From the NCBI GenBank assembly GCA_045589235.1, contig JAZNOR010000071.1, positions 1-63,936 of the forward strand: a stretch of DNA of 63,936 bases. The letters run 5' to 3'. A program made the position numbers and the translations under genes. Shown here piece by piece: positions 1 to 8,751 of this stretch. The notes under the pieces were generated by a model. That model was given only the letters and a program-made list of their open reading frames with translations, did no database searches and was not told the origin of the DNA. Source of the DNA: RGIG7332 sp045589235 (lineage in GTDB: Bacteria; Bacillota; Clostridia; Oscillospirales; JAAYXM01). Position 1 is the stretch's first letter. Every line of letters starts with the position of its first letter.

Positions 1-306
1 GGTATGGCGGCATCTATGGGCGCATTCTTGCTTTCAGCAGGAGCTAAGGGTAAGCGTCTTGCACTTCCTAATTCTGAGATTATGATTCATCAGCCTCTTT
101 CGGGTATGCAAGGTCAGGCTACCGATATCAAGATTCATACAGACAGAATTTTGCGCATTAAGCAGAAATTAAATGAAATTTTATCTGATGTTACAGGTCA
201 ACCGCTTGATAAGATTATAAACGACACCGAACGTGATAATTTTATGTCAGCAGATGAAGCGTTAAAGTACGGTCTTATTGATAAGGTGATTGATAAACGC
301 GCATAA
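1..306 (+). CDS. clpP: ATP-dependent Clp protease proteolytic subunit ClpP (C-terminal part)
   Basis: Serine peptidase subunit of the ClpXP/ClpCP machine, which degrades unfolded and tagged proteins in the cytoplasm. The window opens inside the gene, and the frame is open from base 1. All three catalytic residues are visible: Ser in MAASMGA (bases 13-15), His in IMIHQP (88-90) and Asp in TERDNF (235-237). About half of the usual ~195-residue subunit is present and its N-terminus lies outside the window. clpX follows 18 bases downstream with a good ribosome binding site, so the two are surely co-transcribed, as expected for this family. The identification is secure. Only the true start and the promoter are missing. 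Confidence 0.97.
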   Translation, partial: GMAASMGAFLLSAGAKGKRLALPNSEIMIHQPLSGMQGQATDIKIHTDRILRIKQKLNEILSDVTGQPLDKIINDTERDNFMSADEALKYGLIDKVIDKRA

Positions 307-324
307 TGAAAGGATTGCTTTTAT

Positions 325-1554
325 ATGCATACTGATAATAAAACGGTATGTTCCTTTTGTGGTCGTTCACAGGATGAAGTTGGTCGCTTGATTGCAGGGC
401 AGACAGGATTTATCTGCAATGATTGTGTTGAACTTTGCAAGGAGCTTATCGAACACTATAAAACTGAAAATATTGAGTCTTTTGATGACGTGAAAAAAGA
501 GATTACACTTTTAAAGCCAAAGGAAATTCATTCGCGTCTTAGTGAATATATTGTAGGTCAAGAAAATGCAAAAATTACGCTTGCAGTTGCAGTTTACAAT
601 CACTATAAGCGTATTATGCATCTTGAAGACAATGATGATGTTGAACTCCAAAAGAGCAACATACTTATGATTGGACCAACGGGCTGCGGTAAAACTCTTT
701 TTGCACAGACTCTTGCAAAAATGTTAAATGTTCCGTTTGCAATTGCAGACGCGACAACATTAACAGAAGCAGGATATGTTGGTGAAGATGTTGAGAATAT
801 TTTACTGCGTTTAATTCAAGCTGCGGATTATGATATTGAAGCTGCTGAAAAAGGTATTATTTACATTGATGAAATTGATAAAATTGCTCGCAAGAGTGAG
901 AACACATCAATCACTCGCGATGTATCCGGCGAAGGCGTTCAGCAGGCACTTTTAAAACTTTTGGAAGGTACTGTTGCAAATGTTCCGCCAACAGGTGGAA
1001 GAAAGCACCCACATCAGGAGTTTATTCAAATAAATACCGCAAACATCTTATTTATCTGCGGCGGTGCATTTGACGGAATTGATAAGGTTATTTCCAAGAG
1101 AACTGCGAAAAACGGTATCGGTTTTGGTTCTGAAATTACAAGTAAAGAGGAGATGGAATTATCAAAGCTTTTAGAGAAAATTCAACCTCACGACTTGCTT
1201 AAATTCGGAATTATTCCGGAGCTTGTTGGTCGTCTTCCGGTTATAGCTCCGCTTGAAGCTTTGGATAGAGAAGCTATGATAAAAATATTAACCGAGCCGA
1301 AAAACGCACTTACAAAGCAGTATAAGAAGCTCTTAGCTCTTGATGATGTTGAACTTGAGTTTACGGATGATGCACTTGAGGCTATTGCCGATGCTGCTAT
1401 TGAACGTAAAATAGGTGCACGCGGACTTCGTGCAGTATTAGAGGGTGTTATGACAAAAATTATGTATTACATTCCCTCTGATGATTCGATTGCAAAGGTT
1501 ATAATAAATAAAGATTGTGTTGAAAACAACACTCCGATAATTGAGAGAAAGTAA
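325..1554 (+). CDS. clpX: ATP-dependent protease ATP-binding subunit ClpX
   Basis: AAA+ unfoldase that recognises substrates and threads them into ClpP. It is 409 residues, the normal length. The N-terminal zinc-binding domain has four cysteines (C9, C12, C31, C34). The Walker A motif GPTGCGKT begins near residue 117, Walker B (YIDEIDK) is near 182, and the ClpP-docking IGF loop is near 265-267. The C-terminal sensor region (IGARGLRAVLE) is intact. The start ATG is preceded by AAAGGA. The gene sits between clpP and lon, so three quality-control protease genes are transcribed together, resembling the clpX-lon-ysxC order of Bacillus. Nothing unusual is seen. Confidence 0.98.
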   Translation: MHTDNKTVCSFCGRSQDEVGRLIAGQTGFICNDCVELCKELIEHYKTENIESFDDVKKEITLLKPKEIHSRLSEYIVGQENAKITLAVAVYNHYKRIMHLEDNDDVELQKSNILMIGPTGCGKTLFAQTLAKMLNVPFAIADATTLTEAGYVGEDVENILLRLIQAADYDIEAAEKGIIYIDEIDKIARKSENTSITRDVSGEGVQQALLKLLEGTVANVPPTGGRKHPHQEFIQINTANILFICGGAFDGIDKVISKRTAKNGIGFGSEITSKEEMELSKLLEKIQPHDLLKFGIIPELVGRLPVIAPLEALDREAMIKILTEPKNALTKQYKKLLALDDVELEFTDDALEAIADAAIERKIGARGLRAVLEGVMTKIMYYIPSDDSIAKVIINKDCVENNTPIIERK

Positions 1555-1584
1555 AATATCTTGCAAGAAAGGAAGTGACGCCTG

Positions 1585-4008
1585 ATGCAAGAAAACACAG
1601 CAAAAATTACTGAAATTATGCCGGTTTTGGCACTCAGAGGATTAACTGTATTTCCGGGTATGAATGTGCACTTTGATGTTGGTAGAGAAAAATCTGCGAG
1701 TGCATTACACGCGGCTATGACTCGCGGTCAGCGCATATTTCTCGTTGCGCAGAAGGAAATCACAACTGATGATCCGAATGTAAGTGACCTTTATTCAATC
1801 GGTACGATTGCTCATGTTGAGCAAATTTTGAAATTCCCGACCGGCGAAAATATGCGAGTTTTGGTTCGTGGTGAAGAACGTGCAATTATTGAATCTGTGA
1901 CACAAACAAAGCCACATTTAGAAGCTGAACTTTCACGTGCTCCGATTCTTAAAATGCGTGAAAGTGCACTTCGCCGTGAGGCACTGGTTCGTTCTACTCA
2001 CGAAATTTTTCGTGAATACGCAGAGCTTGCTCCCAAAATGACACAAGAGGTAATCTTGGGTGTTATGTCCAGGACGGAACCGGGCGAGCTTGCTGACTAT
2101 ATTGCTCAAAACTTGCCCACACCTTATCAGAATAAGCAGACAGTGCTTGAGGAAATTCATCCTTTTAAGCGTTTATCTCTCGTTAATAAACTTCTAAGCC
2201 GTGAGCTTGAAATATATCGTTTAGAGAGCGACATAGCAGGACAGGTTAGAGAACAGATCGATAAGAATCAAAGAGACTATTTTCTTCGCGAACAGCTTCG
2301 CGCAATTCAAAATGAACTTGGTGAGGGCGAAGAAATATTAAATGAAATTGAAGAGTATCGCGAGAAAATTTATTCGTTAAGCCTTCCGTCGGAATCTGAG
2401 GAAAAGTTATTACACGAAGTTACTCGTCTTACAAAAATGCAACCGACATCGCCTGAAAGCACGGTTATCAGAAACTATTTAGATACGTGTTTAGAACTTC
2501 CGTGGAATACACGCACACGTGATAAAATAGGACTTTCAAATGCACGTCGTACGCTTGACCGTGCACATTACGGTATGGATAAAGTCAAAGAGCGCATTAT
2601 TGAATTTATTGCGGCGCGTCAGCTTGCACCGGATATTAAGGGACAAATTATTTGTCTTGTTGGTCCTCCGGGTGTGGGCAAAACTTCAATAGGTAAATCT
2701 ATTGCGGAAGCTCTAGGACGTAAATTTGCTCGCCTTTCTCTTGGTGGTGTTCGTGATGAAGCTGATATTAGAGGCCACAGAAAGACTTATATCGGTGCTA
2801 TGCCCGGCAGAATCATGAATGCACTTAAGATTGCAGGAAGTAAAAATGCGCTTATTTTACTCGATGAAATTGATAAAATGAGCTCGGACTTCAGAGGAGA
2901 TCCGACCGCGGCTATGCTTGAAGTTTTAGATTCAGAACAAAACCACGCATTCCGTGATCACTATGTTGAATTGCCGTTTGATTTATCTGAAGTTATGTTT
3001 ATAACAACAGCAAATACAACGTCAACTATTCCGGCACCATTACTTGACCGTATGGAAGTAATCGAGCTGTCAAGTTATACTGCTGAAGAAAAATTTAACA
3101 TTGCAAAGCGTCATTTGATTCCGAAACAGATGAAACGTCACGGATTAACGCGTGATGACTTTAGAATTGACGACAAAACTATTTATAAGATTATCGAGGC
3201 ATACACTCGTGAAGCCGGCGTAAGAACACTGGAGCGTGAAATTGGCACAGTTTGCCGCCGTGCAGCTAAAAAGATTGTTGCAAACGAAAGTAAAAAGATA
3301 GTTGTATCGCGCGATAATTTAAAAGAATTCTTAGGAATTGAACGATATCACTCTGAGTTTAACAAAACAATGGATGAACCGGGTGTTGTTAACGGTCTTG
3401 CTTGGACATCTGTAGGCGGCGAGATTTTGGAAGTTGAGGTCAACGTTGTTGACGGAAGCGGAAAAATTGAAATTACAGGAAATCTAGGTACTGTTATGAA
3501 TGAATCCGCCAAAGCGGCACTCACTTATGTCAGAAGCCGCACTGATGTATTTGGAATTGACCATGATTTTTATAAAAAATCAGATATTCACATTCACTTT
3601 CCGGAGGGAGCTATTCCCAAGGATGGTCCGAGCGCCGGCATAACGATTACAACAGCACTTGTCAGCGCACTTACAGGCATACCTGCTGATTGCAATATTG
3701 CAATGACAGGTGAGGTTTCAATACGCGGAAGAGTTCTTCCGATCGGCGGTCTTCGTGAGAAATCTATGGCTGCTTACAGAGCAGGAATTTCAAAGGTAAT
3801 AATTCCACAAGATAACTTGAAGGATTTAGAAGAAATTTCGAAAGCTGTTCGTGAGAAAATTGAATTTGTTCCGGTAACTCACGTTGATACGGTTATTTCT
3901 CACGCTTTGGATATTGAAAAACTTCCTGCAAAAAAAGAAACAGAAGAAGTTAAACCAATAATATCAAAACCGAAAAGTAATAGGAAAATTACAGAAATTC
4001 GTCAGTAG
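1585..4008 (+). CDS. lon: ATP-dependent protease Lon (LonA type)
   Basis: Soluble AAA+ serine protease degrading damaged and regulatory proteins. At 807 residues it is of full LonA length. The N-terminal substrate-binding LON domain covers roughly residues 10-200. The AAA+ module has Walker A GPPGVGKT near 360 and Walker B LILLDEIDK. The C-terminal protease domain carries the Ser-Lys dyad: Ser683 in PKDGPSAG and Lys726 in GLREKSMA, with the expected spacing of 43. The start ATG follows AAGGAAG. No membrane segments are present, which separates it from LonB. engB starts 15 bases downstream. The tail after residue ~785 is lysine-rich and poorly conserved in this family. Confidence 0.97.
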   Translation: MQENTAKITEIMPVLALRGLTVFPGMNVHFDVGREKSASALHAAMTRGQRIFLVAQKEITTDDPNVSDLYSIGTIAHVEQILKFPTGENMRVLVRGEERAIIESVTQTKPHLEAELSRAPILKMRESALRREALVRSTHEIFREYAELAPKMTQEVILGVMSRTEPGELADYIAQNLPTPYQNKQTVLEEIHPFKRLSLVNKLLSRELEIYRLESDIAGQVREQIDKNQRDYFLREQLRAIQNELGEGEEILNEIEEYREKIYSLSLPSESEEKLLHEVTRLTKMQPTSPESTVIRNYLDTCLELPWNTRTRDKIGLSNARRTLDRAHYGMDKVKERIIEFIAARQLAPDIKGQIICLVGPPGVGKTSIGKSIAEALGRKFARLSLGGVRDEADIRGHRKTYIGAMPGRIMNALKIAGSKNALILLDEIDKMSSDFRGDPTAAMLEVLDSEQNHAFRDHYVELPFDLSEVMFITTANTTSTIPAPLLDRMEVIELSSYTAEEKFNIAKRHLIPKQMKRHGLTRDDFRIDDKTIYKIIEAYTREAGVRTLEREIGTVCRRAAKKIVANESKKIVVSRDNLKEFLGIERYHSEFNKTMDEPGVVNGLAWTSVGGEILEVEVNVVDGSGKIEITGNLGTVMNESAKAALTYVRSRTDVFGIDHDFYKKSDIHIHFPEGAIPKDGPSAGITITTALVSALTGIPADCNIAMTGEVSIRGRVLPIGGLREKSMAAYRAGISKVIIPQDNLKDLEEISKAVREKIEFVPVTHVDTVISHALDIEKLPAKKETEEVKPIISKPKSNRKITEIRQ

Positions 4009-4023
4009 AGAGGAGGTTTTGCT

Positions 4024-4614
4024 GTGGCTGTTAACTTAAACAAGGCGGAATTTATACGGTCTGCAGTTAATACGGGGGATTTTCCATCAGATGATTTACC
4101 TCAAATTGTTTTTGCAGGTAAGTCCAATGTCGGTAAATCTTCAGTTATAAACAGATTGTTAAATCGAAAGAACTTCGCAAGAGTTGGGGCATCACCCGGC
4201 AAAACCACACATATTAACTTCTTTCTTATTGACAATCAAATATATTTAGTAGACCTGCCGGGTTATGGCTACGCTAAAGTTTCGCAAAAAGAACGCGAGC
4301 GATGGGGAAGACTGATTGAAGACTTTTTTGCTTTTGAAAAGCCTATTAACCTTGGAATATTCATAGTTGATATTCGCCATAAACCGACAGAAAATGATAT
4401 TGTTATGGCTGACTGCTTCAAGGATCTTGAAATTCCGTTTGTTGTTATCGCAAATAAGTCAGATAAACTTAAGAAAAGTCAGATTGAACCTGCACTTGAC
4501 TTAATTTCCGACACACTTGATGTTTCAAAGGAAATTATAATTCCTTTCTCCGCTGAGAAGGGTGACGGTCGTGATGCAGTTCTGACTAAAATTTACGCGA
4601 GGTTAAAGATATGA
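4024..4614 (+). CDS. engB: Ribosome biogenesis GTP-binding protein EngB/YsxC
   Basis: TRAFAC-class GTPase needed for maturation of the large ribosomal subunit. It is 196 residues, the usual length. The G1 motif GKSNVGKSS begins near residue 32, G3 DLPGYGYA near 77, G4 NKSD near 144, and G5 FSAEKGDG is near the end. The start is GTG, chosen because AGAGGAGG lies 7 bases upstream. The gene follows lon as in Bacillus (lonA-ysxC). Its last four bases overlap the lysA start (ATGA), suggesting translational coupling with a functionally unrelated gene. Confidence 0.96.
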   Translation: MAVNLNKAEFIRSAVNTGDFPSDDLPQIVFAGKSNVGKSSVINRLLNRKNFARVGASPGKTTHINFFLIDNQIYLVDLPGYGYAKVSQKERERWGRLIEDFFAFEKPINLGIFIVDIRHKPTENDIVMADCFKDLEIPFVVIANKSDKLKKSQIEPALDLISDTLDVSKEIIIPFSAEKGDGRDAVLTKIYARLKI

Positions 4615-5909
4615 TTTCACCGTGTTTATCAATAAATGAAAAAAATCATCTTGCAATTGGTAATGTTGATGTTCCGTCTCTTGCAAAAGAGTATGGCACT
4701 CCGCTTATGATTATGGATGAGGACAATATAAGAGCTACCTGTCGAGAATACCGTGCAGCACTTAAGAAACATTATGGAAATAATTTTCTTGTCTGCTTTG
4801 CAAGTAAAGCTTTTTGCACCAAGTATATGTATAAAATCTTAAATGATGAGCAGATGGGAGCCGATGTTGTTTCCGGTGGCGAGCTTTATACAGCTAATTC
4901 TGCTGGCTTTCCGATGGAGAGAATTTATTTCCACGGAAATAATAAGACAAAAGATGAAATAAGTCTTGCACTTGACCTTAAAATTCGTCGCTTTGTTGTT
5001 GATAATATTGAAGAGCTTATGCTTCTGAACGAAATGTCACTTGAACGCGACGTTGTTTCTGAAATATCTTTTAGAATTAAGCCGGGTGTTGATGCACATA
5101 CACATGATTTTGTTAAAACCGGACAGATTGATTCTAAGTTCGGCGTTGCACTTGAAAACGGCGAAGCAATGGATATAATCGAAAAGGCATCAAAGCTTTC
5201 CGGAGTGAAGCTTGTTGGTATTCATTGCCATATTGGCTCACAGATTTTTGATAATGAACCATTTCGTCATGCTGCAGAAATTATGATGCAGTTTATGGCA
5301 GAGGTGCGTGAAAAGCTTGGTATAGTTATTTCCGAGCTTAACTTAGGCGGCGGATTTGGAATTGCTTACACAAATGCAGATGACCCTGAACCTATTGACG
5401 TTACAGTAAAAAACTTTACTGATGTGGTTAAAATTAAGGCTAAAGAACTTGATTTGCCGCTTCCGTTTATTGTTATTGAACCGGGCCGTTCAATCATTGC
5501 ACCAAGCGGGATTACGGTTTACACTGTAGGCTCTGTAAAAAAAATTGAGGGCGTTCGCACTTATGTATCTGTAGACGGAGGTATGGCGGATAACCCACGT
5601 TATGCGTTGTATCAAGCTGATTACACCGTAGTTGCACCTGAAAAAATGAATGAATCTGCCACTGATTGTGTGACAGTTGCAGGAAAGTGCTGTGAAAGTG
5701 GCGATTTAATTTGTGAAAATTTGATGATTCAAAAAGTCAAAGCAGGGGAGTTGCTCGCTGTTTTGTCAACAGGTGCTTATAATTATTCTATGGCATCAAA
5801 TTATAATCGCATACCGAGACCGGCTGTTGTTATGGTTTCCGGCGGCAATTCGAAGGTTGTTATTGCGCGTGAAACATATGCTGATATTATAAAAAACGAT
5901 ATTTGTTAA
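4611..5909 (+). CDS. lysA: Diaminopimelate decarboxylase
   Basis: PLP enzyme catalysing the last step of lysine synthesis, meso-diaminopimelate to L-lysine plus CO2. It has 432 residues with a fold-type III alanine-racemase-like barrel. The PLP lysine is K66 in FASKAFC. HCHIGSQ, the glycine-rich GGGFGI and EPGRS phosphate-binding motifs follow, and the catalytic cysteine region is CESGD. It overlaps engB by 4 bases and is the last gene of the clp-lon unit, followed by a strong terminator. No lysine riboswitch precedes it here. The riboswitch in this window controls asd-dapA-dapB instead, so the last step of the pathway appears to be regulated separately. Confidence 0.95.
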   Translation: MISPCLSINEKNHLAIGNVDVPSLAKEYGTPLMIMDEDNIRATCREYRAALKKHYGNNFLVCFASKAFCTKYMYKILNDEQMGADVVSGGELYTANSAGFPMERIYFHGNNKTKDEISLALDLKIRRFVVDNIEELMLLNEMSLERDVVSEISFRIKPGVDAHTHDFVKTGQIDSKFGVALENGEAMDIIEKASKLSGVKLVGIHCHIGSQIFDNEPFRHAAEIMMQFMAEVREKLGIVISELNLGGGFGIAYTNADDPEPIDVTVKNFTDVVKIKAKELDLPLPFIVIEPGRSIIAPSGITVYTVGSVKKIEGVRTYVSVDGGMADNPRYALYQADYTVVAPEKMNESATDCVTVAGKCCESGDLICENLMIQKVKAGELLAVLSTGAYNYSMASNYNRIPRPAVVMVSGGNSKVVIARETYADIIKNDIC

Positions 5910-5911
5910 TT

Positions 5912-5948
5912 AAAAGTCTCTGCATATTGCGGAGACTTTTGTTTTTTT
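5912..5948 (+). terminator. Rho-independent terminator after lysA
   Basis: Nine-base arms AAAAGTCTC and GAGACTTTT enclose an inner GCA/TGC pairing and are followed by a run of seven T. It starts two bases after the lysA stop codon and ends the clpP-clpX-lon-engB-lysA unit. Confidence 0.9.
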
Positions 5949-6047
5949 AGAAATTTAATCAAAGTTTTTATAAAATAATCATAGACTTTTTGGGAAAAAT
6001 ATGGTTTAATATAATAGATATATTTTTGCTTATTGGAGTGAAAGATT

Positions 6048-7439
6048 GTGAAGTTAGAAACAGTAAAAAACTTATATCGCAATACTGCGGATTTCGATGG
6101 TAAAACTGTTACCGTCGGTGGTTGGGCGCGTACAATTCGAGATTCAAAGGTGTTTGGATTTATTGAATTAAACGACGGCTCATTTTTTAAGAGTGTTCAA
6201 ATTGTTATTGATGATACTCTTTCAAATTTTAAAGATATAATTAAACTAAATGTTGGTGCAGCGCTTATTGTAACAGGTAAAGTAATTGTTACACCTGATG
6301 CAAAGCAGCCATTTGAAATAAAAGCTGAAGATGTTGTAATTGAAGGCGAAAGCACTCAGGACTATCCGCTTCAGAAGAAGCGCCATTCTATGGAATTTTT
6401 GCGTACCATTGCATATCTCCGCCCGAGAACAAATACTTTTTCTGCAGTTTTCCGTGTGAGAAGCACTGCGGCATATGCAATCCATAAGTTCTTCCAGGAG
6501 AGAGGGTTTGTTTACGCTCAGACTCCGATTATTACCGGTAGCGACTGCGAAGGTGCAGGCGAAATGTTCCGCATCACAACGCTTGATATGAATAACTTAC
6601 CGCTTGATGACAATGGTAAGGTTGATTATACACAGGATTTCTTTGGCAGAGAAACAAATCTAACAGTTTCCGGTCAGCTTGAAGCTGAAACATTTGCGTT
6701 AGCTTACGGCAAAACATATACATTCGGCCCGACTTTCCGCGCTGAAAATTCCAATACAGCGCGCCATGCAGCTGAGTTCTGGATGATTGAGCCTGAAATT
6801 GCTTTTGCTGACTTAAATGATGATATGGAACTTGCGGAAGCAATGGTCAAATATGTTATCTCTTATGTTCTTGAGCAGTGCCCGGAAGAAATGGAGTTCT
6901 TTAACAACTTCTTCGATAAGGGACTTATCGAGCGTTTAACTTCTATCGTTGATGCTGACTTTGGTGTTATGGATTACACAGAGGGTATCAAGATTTTAGA
7001 GCAACATAAGGATGAATTTGAATATCCGGTATTCTGGGGTTGTGATTTGCAGACAGAACACGAGCGTTTCTTAACTGAGAAGATCATGAAGAAGCCGATG
7101 TTTTTAATTAACTATCCGAAGGAAATCAAGGCATTCTATATGCGCGTTAATGATGACGATAAGACTGTTGCTGCTATGGACTTGTTTGTTCCGGGTATCG
7201 GTGAGCTTATCGGTGGAAGCCAGCGTGAGGAACGTTACGATGTGTTGCTTTCACGTATTCGTGAGCTTGGCCTTAACGAGGCAGATTACGAGTGGTATTT
7301 AAATCTCCGTCGCTTTGGCGGCACTCACCATGCAGGTTTTGGTCTTGGTTTTGAGCGTATGATTATGTACTTAACAGGTGTATCAAATATCCGTGACGTT
7401 CTGGCATTCCCGCGTACTGCAGGAAAGTTCGGATTTTAA
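6048..7439 (+). CDS. asnS: Asparaginyl-tRNA synthetase
   Basis: Class IIb aminoacyl-tRNA synthetase charging tRNA-Asn with asparagine. It has 463 residues, with an N-terminal OB-fold anticodon-binding domain (about 1-115). Class II motif 2 is GPTFRAE and motif 3 is GFGLGFERM near the C-terminus. The GGTHHAGFG stretch is typical of the AsnRS/AspRS group. The start is GTG, chosen because GGAGTG lies 7 bases upstream. A TATAAT hexamer at 6010-6015 is a plausible -10 box, but its -35 partner is poor. No T-box leader motif is visible in the 138-base gap. An aspartate aminotransferase gene follows 20 bases downstream. Confidence 0.96.
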   Translation: MKLETVKNLYRNTADFDGKTVTVGGWARTIRDSKVFGFIELNDGSFFKSVQIVIDDTLSNFKDIIKLNVGAALIVTGKVIVTPDAKQPFEIKAEDVVIEGESTQDYPLQKKRHSMEFLRTIAYLRPRTNTFSAVFRVRSTAAYAIHKFFQERGFVYAQTPIITGSDCEGAGEMFRITTLDMNNLPLDDNGKVDYTQDFFGRETNLTVSGQLEAETFALAYGKTYTFGPTFRAENSNTARHAAEFWMIEPEIAFADLNDDMELAEAMVKYVISYVLEQCPEEMEFFNNFFDKGLIERLTSIVDADFGVMDYTEGIKILEQHKDEFEYPVFWGCDLQTEHERFLTEKIMKKPMFLINYPKEIKAFYMRVNDDDKTVAAMDLFVPGIGELIGGSQREERYDVLLSRIRELGLNEADYEWYLNLRRFGGTHHAGFGLGFERMIMYLTGVSNIRDVLAFPRTAGKFGF

Positions 7440-7459
7440 TATAAATTGGAGGATTTTTT

Positions 7460-8737
7460 ATGGCATTTTATACTGAATTAAACCGCGATGAGCTTTTAAA
7501 AACGCTTGATGCATTGAATAAAGAATATAAGGATTATTGCGCAAAAGGCTTGAAGCTTGATATGTCTCGCGGAAAACCGGCGCCGGATCAGCTTGATTTA
7601 TCTGAGGGAATTTTAACTCAAGTTGCAACTATAGCTGATACCAAATTCGGTGGTACTGACACTCGAAATTACGGCGGCCTTGACGGACTACCGGAAATGA
7701 AGGAAATCTTTGCTGAAATGCTTGGAGTTAAGACATCTGAAGTTATCGTTGGCGGCAACTCAAGTCTTAATATGATGTACGACACGGTTATGCGCGCAAT
7801 GAACTTTGGTATTTTAGGAAGCACTCCATGGAACAAACTTCCGGAAGTTAAGTTCTTATGTCCGAGCCCGGGTTATGACCGTCATTTCACTGTTTGTGAA
7901 GCGTTTGGAATAAAGCTTATTCCGATTGAAATGAAAGCTGATGGTCCTGATATGGACACAGTTAAACAGTTGGTTGAAAGTGATGACTCAGTTAAGGGTA
8001 TCTGGTGTGTTCCAAAGTACTCTAATCCGAGCGGTATTACTTACAGTGATGAGGTTGTTCGCATATTTGCTAATTTAAAGCCGGCGGCAAAGGATTTTCG
8101 TATTTTCTGGGATAACGCTTACGTTATTCACGATTTATACGATGAGCACGATAAGTTACTTAACATCTTAGACGAGTGCCGCGCGGCAGGAAATGAGGAT
8201 ATGTGTTATATCTTTGCATCAACCTCAAAGGTTACTTATCCAGGTGCGGGTGTTGCAGTCATTGCTTCGAGTGAAGCTAATATTAACGCTATCAAGAAGC
8301 TTATGGCTTCACAGACAATCGGTCCTGATAAAATCAATCAGGTTCGTCACATTAAATTCTTTAAGAATTTAGACGGTATTTTAGAGCATATGAAAAAGCA
8401 CGCAGCTATTCTTCGTCCTAAGTTTGAAATTATTCTTGAAACATTGGATAAAGAATTAGCAGGTCTCGGCATTGCAGAATGGCACAAGCCGAATGGTGGT
8501 TACTTTATCAGTCTTGATGTTTTCCCAGGTTGTGCAAAACGCGTTCACGCGCTTTTAAAAGAAGCAGGCGTAGTTATGACAGGTGCTGGTGCAACTTATC
8601 CGTATGGCAATGACCCGCAAGACCGAAATTTGCGTATTGCTCCGTCATTCCCGACAGTCGAGGAGCTTGCAGTTGCAGCTAAGATGCTTTGCCTTTGTGT
8701 TAAGCTTACAGCTTGTGAAAAGCTTTTAGAGAAATAA
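7460..8737 (+). CDS. Aspartate aminotransferase, class Ic type (PF12897-like)
   Basis: PLP fold-type I aminotransferase of 425 residues. It resembles the subgroup Ic aspartate aminotransferases (Pfam Asp_aminotransf) rather than the common AspC. Visible family features are the N-terminal LDMSRGKPAP, the substrate-binding PKYSNPSG, the PLP-ring aspartate in FWDNAYV, and the PLP lysine in STSKVTYPG. The likely reaction is aspartate plus 2-oxoglutarate to oxaloacetate plus glutamate. Lying between asnS and purB, both users of aspartate, it could supply or balance the aspartate pool. The family assignment is from motif memory, and substrate preference cannot be read from sequence alone. The start ATG is preceded by GGAGG. 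Confidence 0.85.
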   Translation: MAFYTELNRDELLKTLDALNKEYKDYCAKGLKLDMSRGKPAPDQLDLSEGILTQVATIADTKFGGTDTRNYGGLDGLPEMKEIFAEMLGVKTSEVIVGGNSSLNMMYDTVMRAMNFGILGSTPWNKLPEVKFLCPSPGYDRHFTVCEAFGIKLIPIEMKADGPDMDTVKQLVESDDSVKGIWCVPKYSNPSGITYSDEVVRIFANLKPAAKDFRIFWDNAYVIHDLYDEHDKLLNILDECRAAGNEDMCYIFASTSKVTYPGAGVAVIASSEANINAIKKLMASQTIGPDKINQVRHIKFFKNLDGILEHMKKHAAILRPKFEIILETLDKELAGLGIAEWHKPNGGYFISLDVFPGCAKRVHALLKEAGVVMTGAGATYPYGNDPQDRNLRIAPSFPTVEELAVAAKMLCLCVKLTACEKLLEK

Positions 8738-8751
8738 AGGGGAAGTTTAAA

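Noticed and set aside
5949..6047. T-box leader for asnS
   Set aside because: The gap is short and lacks the conserved T-box sequence and any terminator before asnS.
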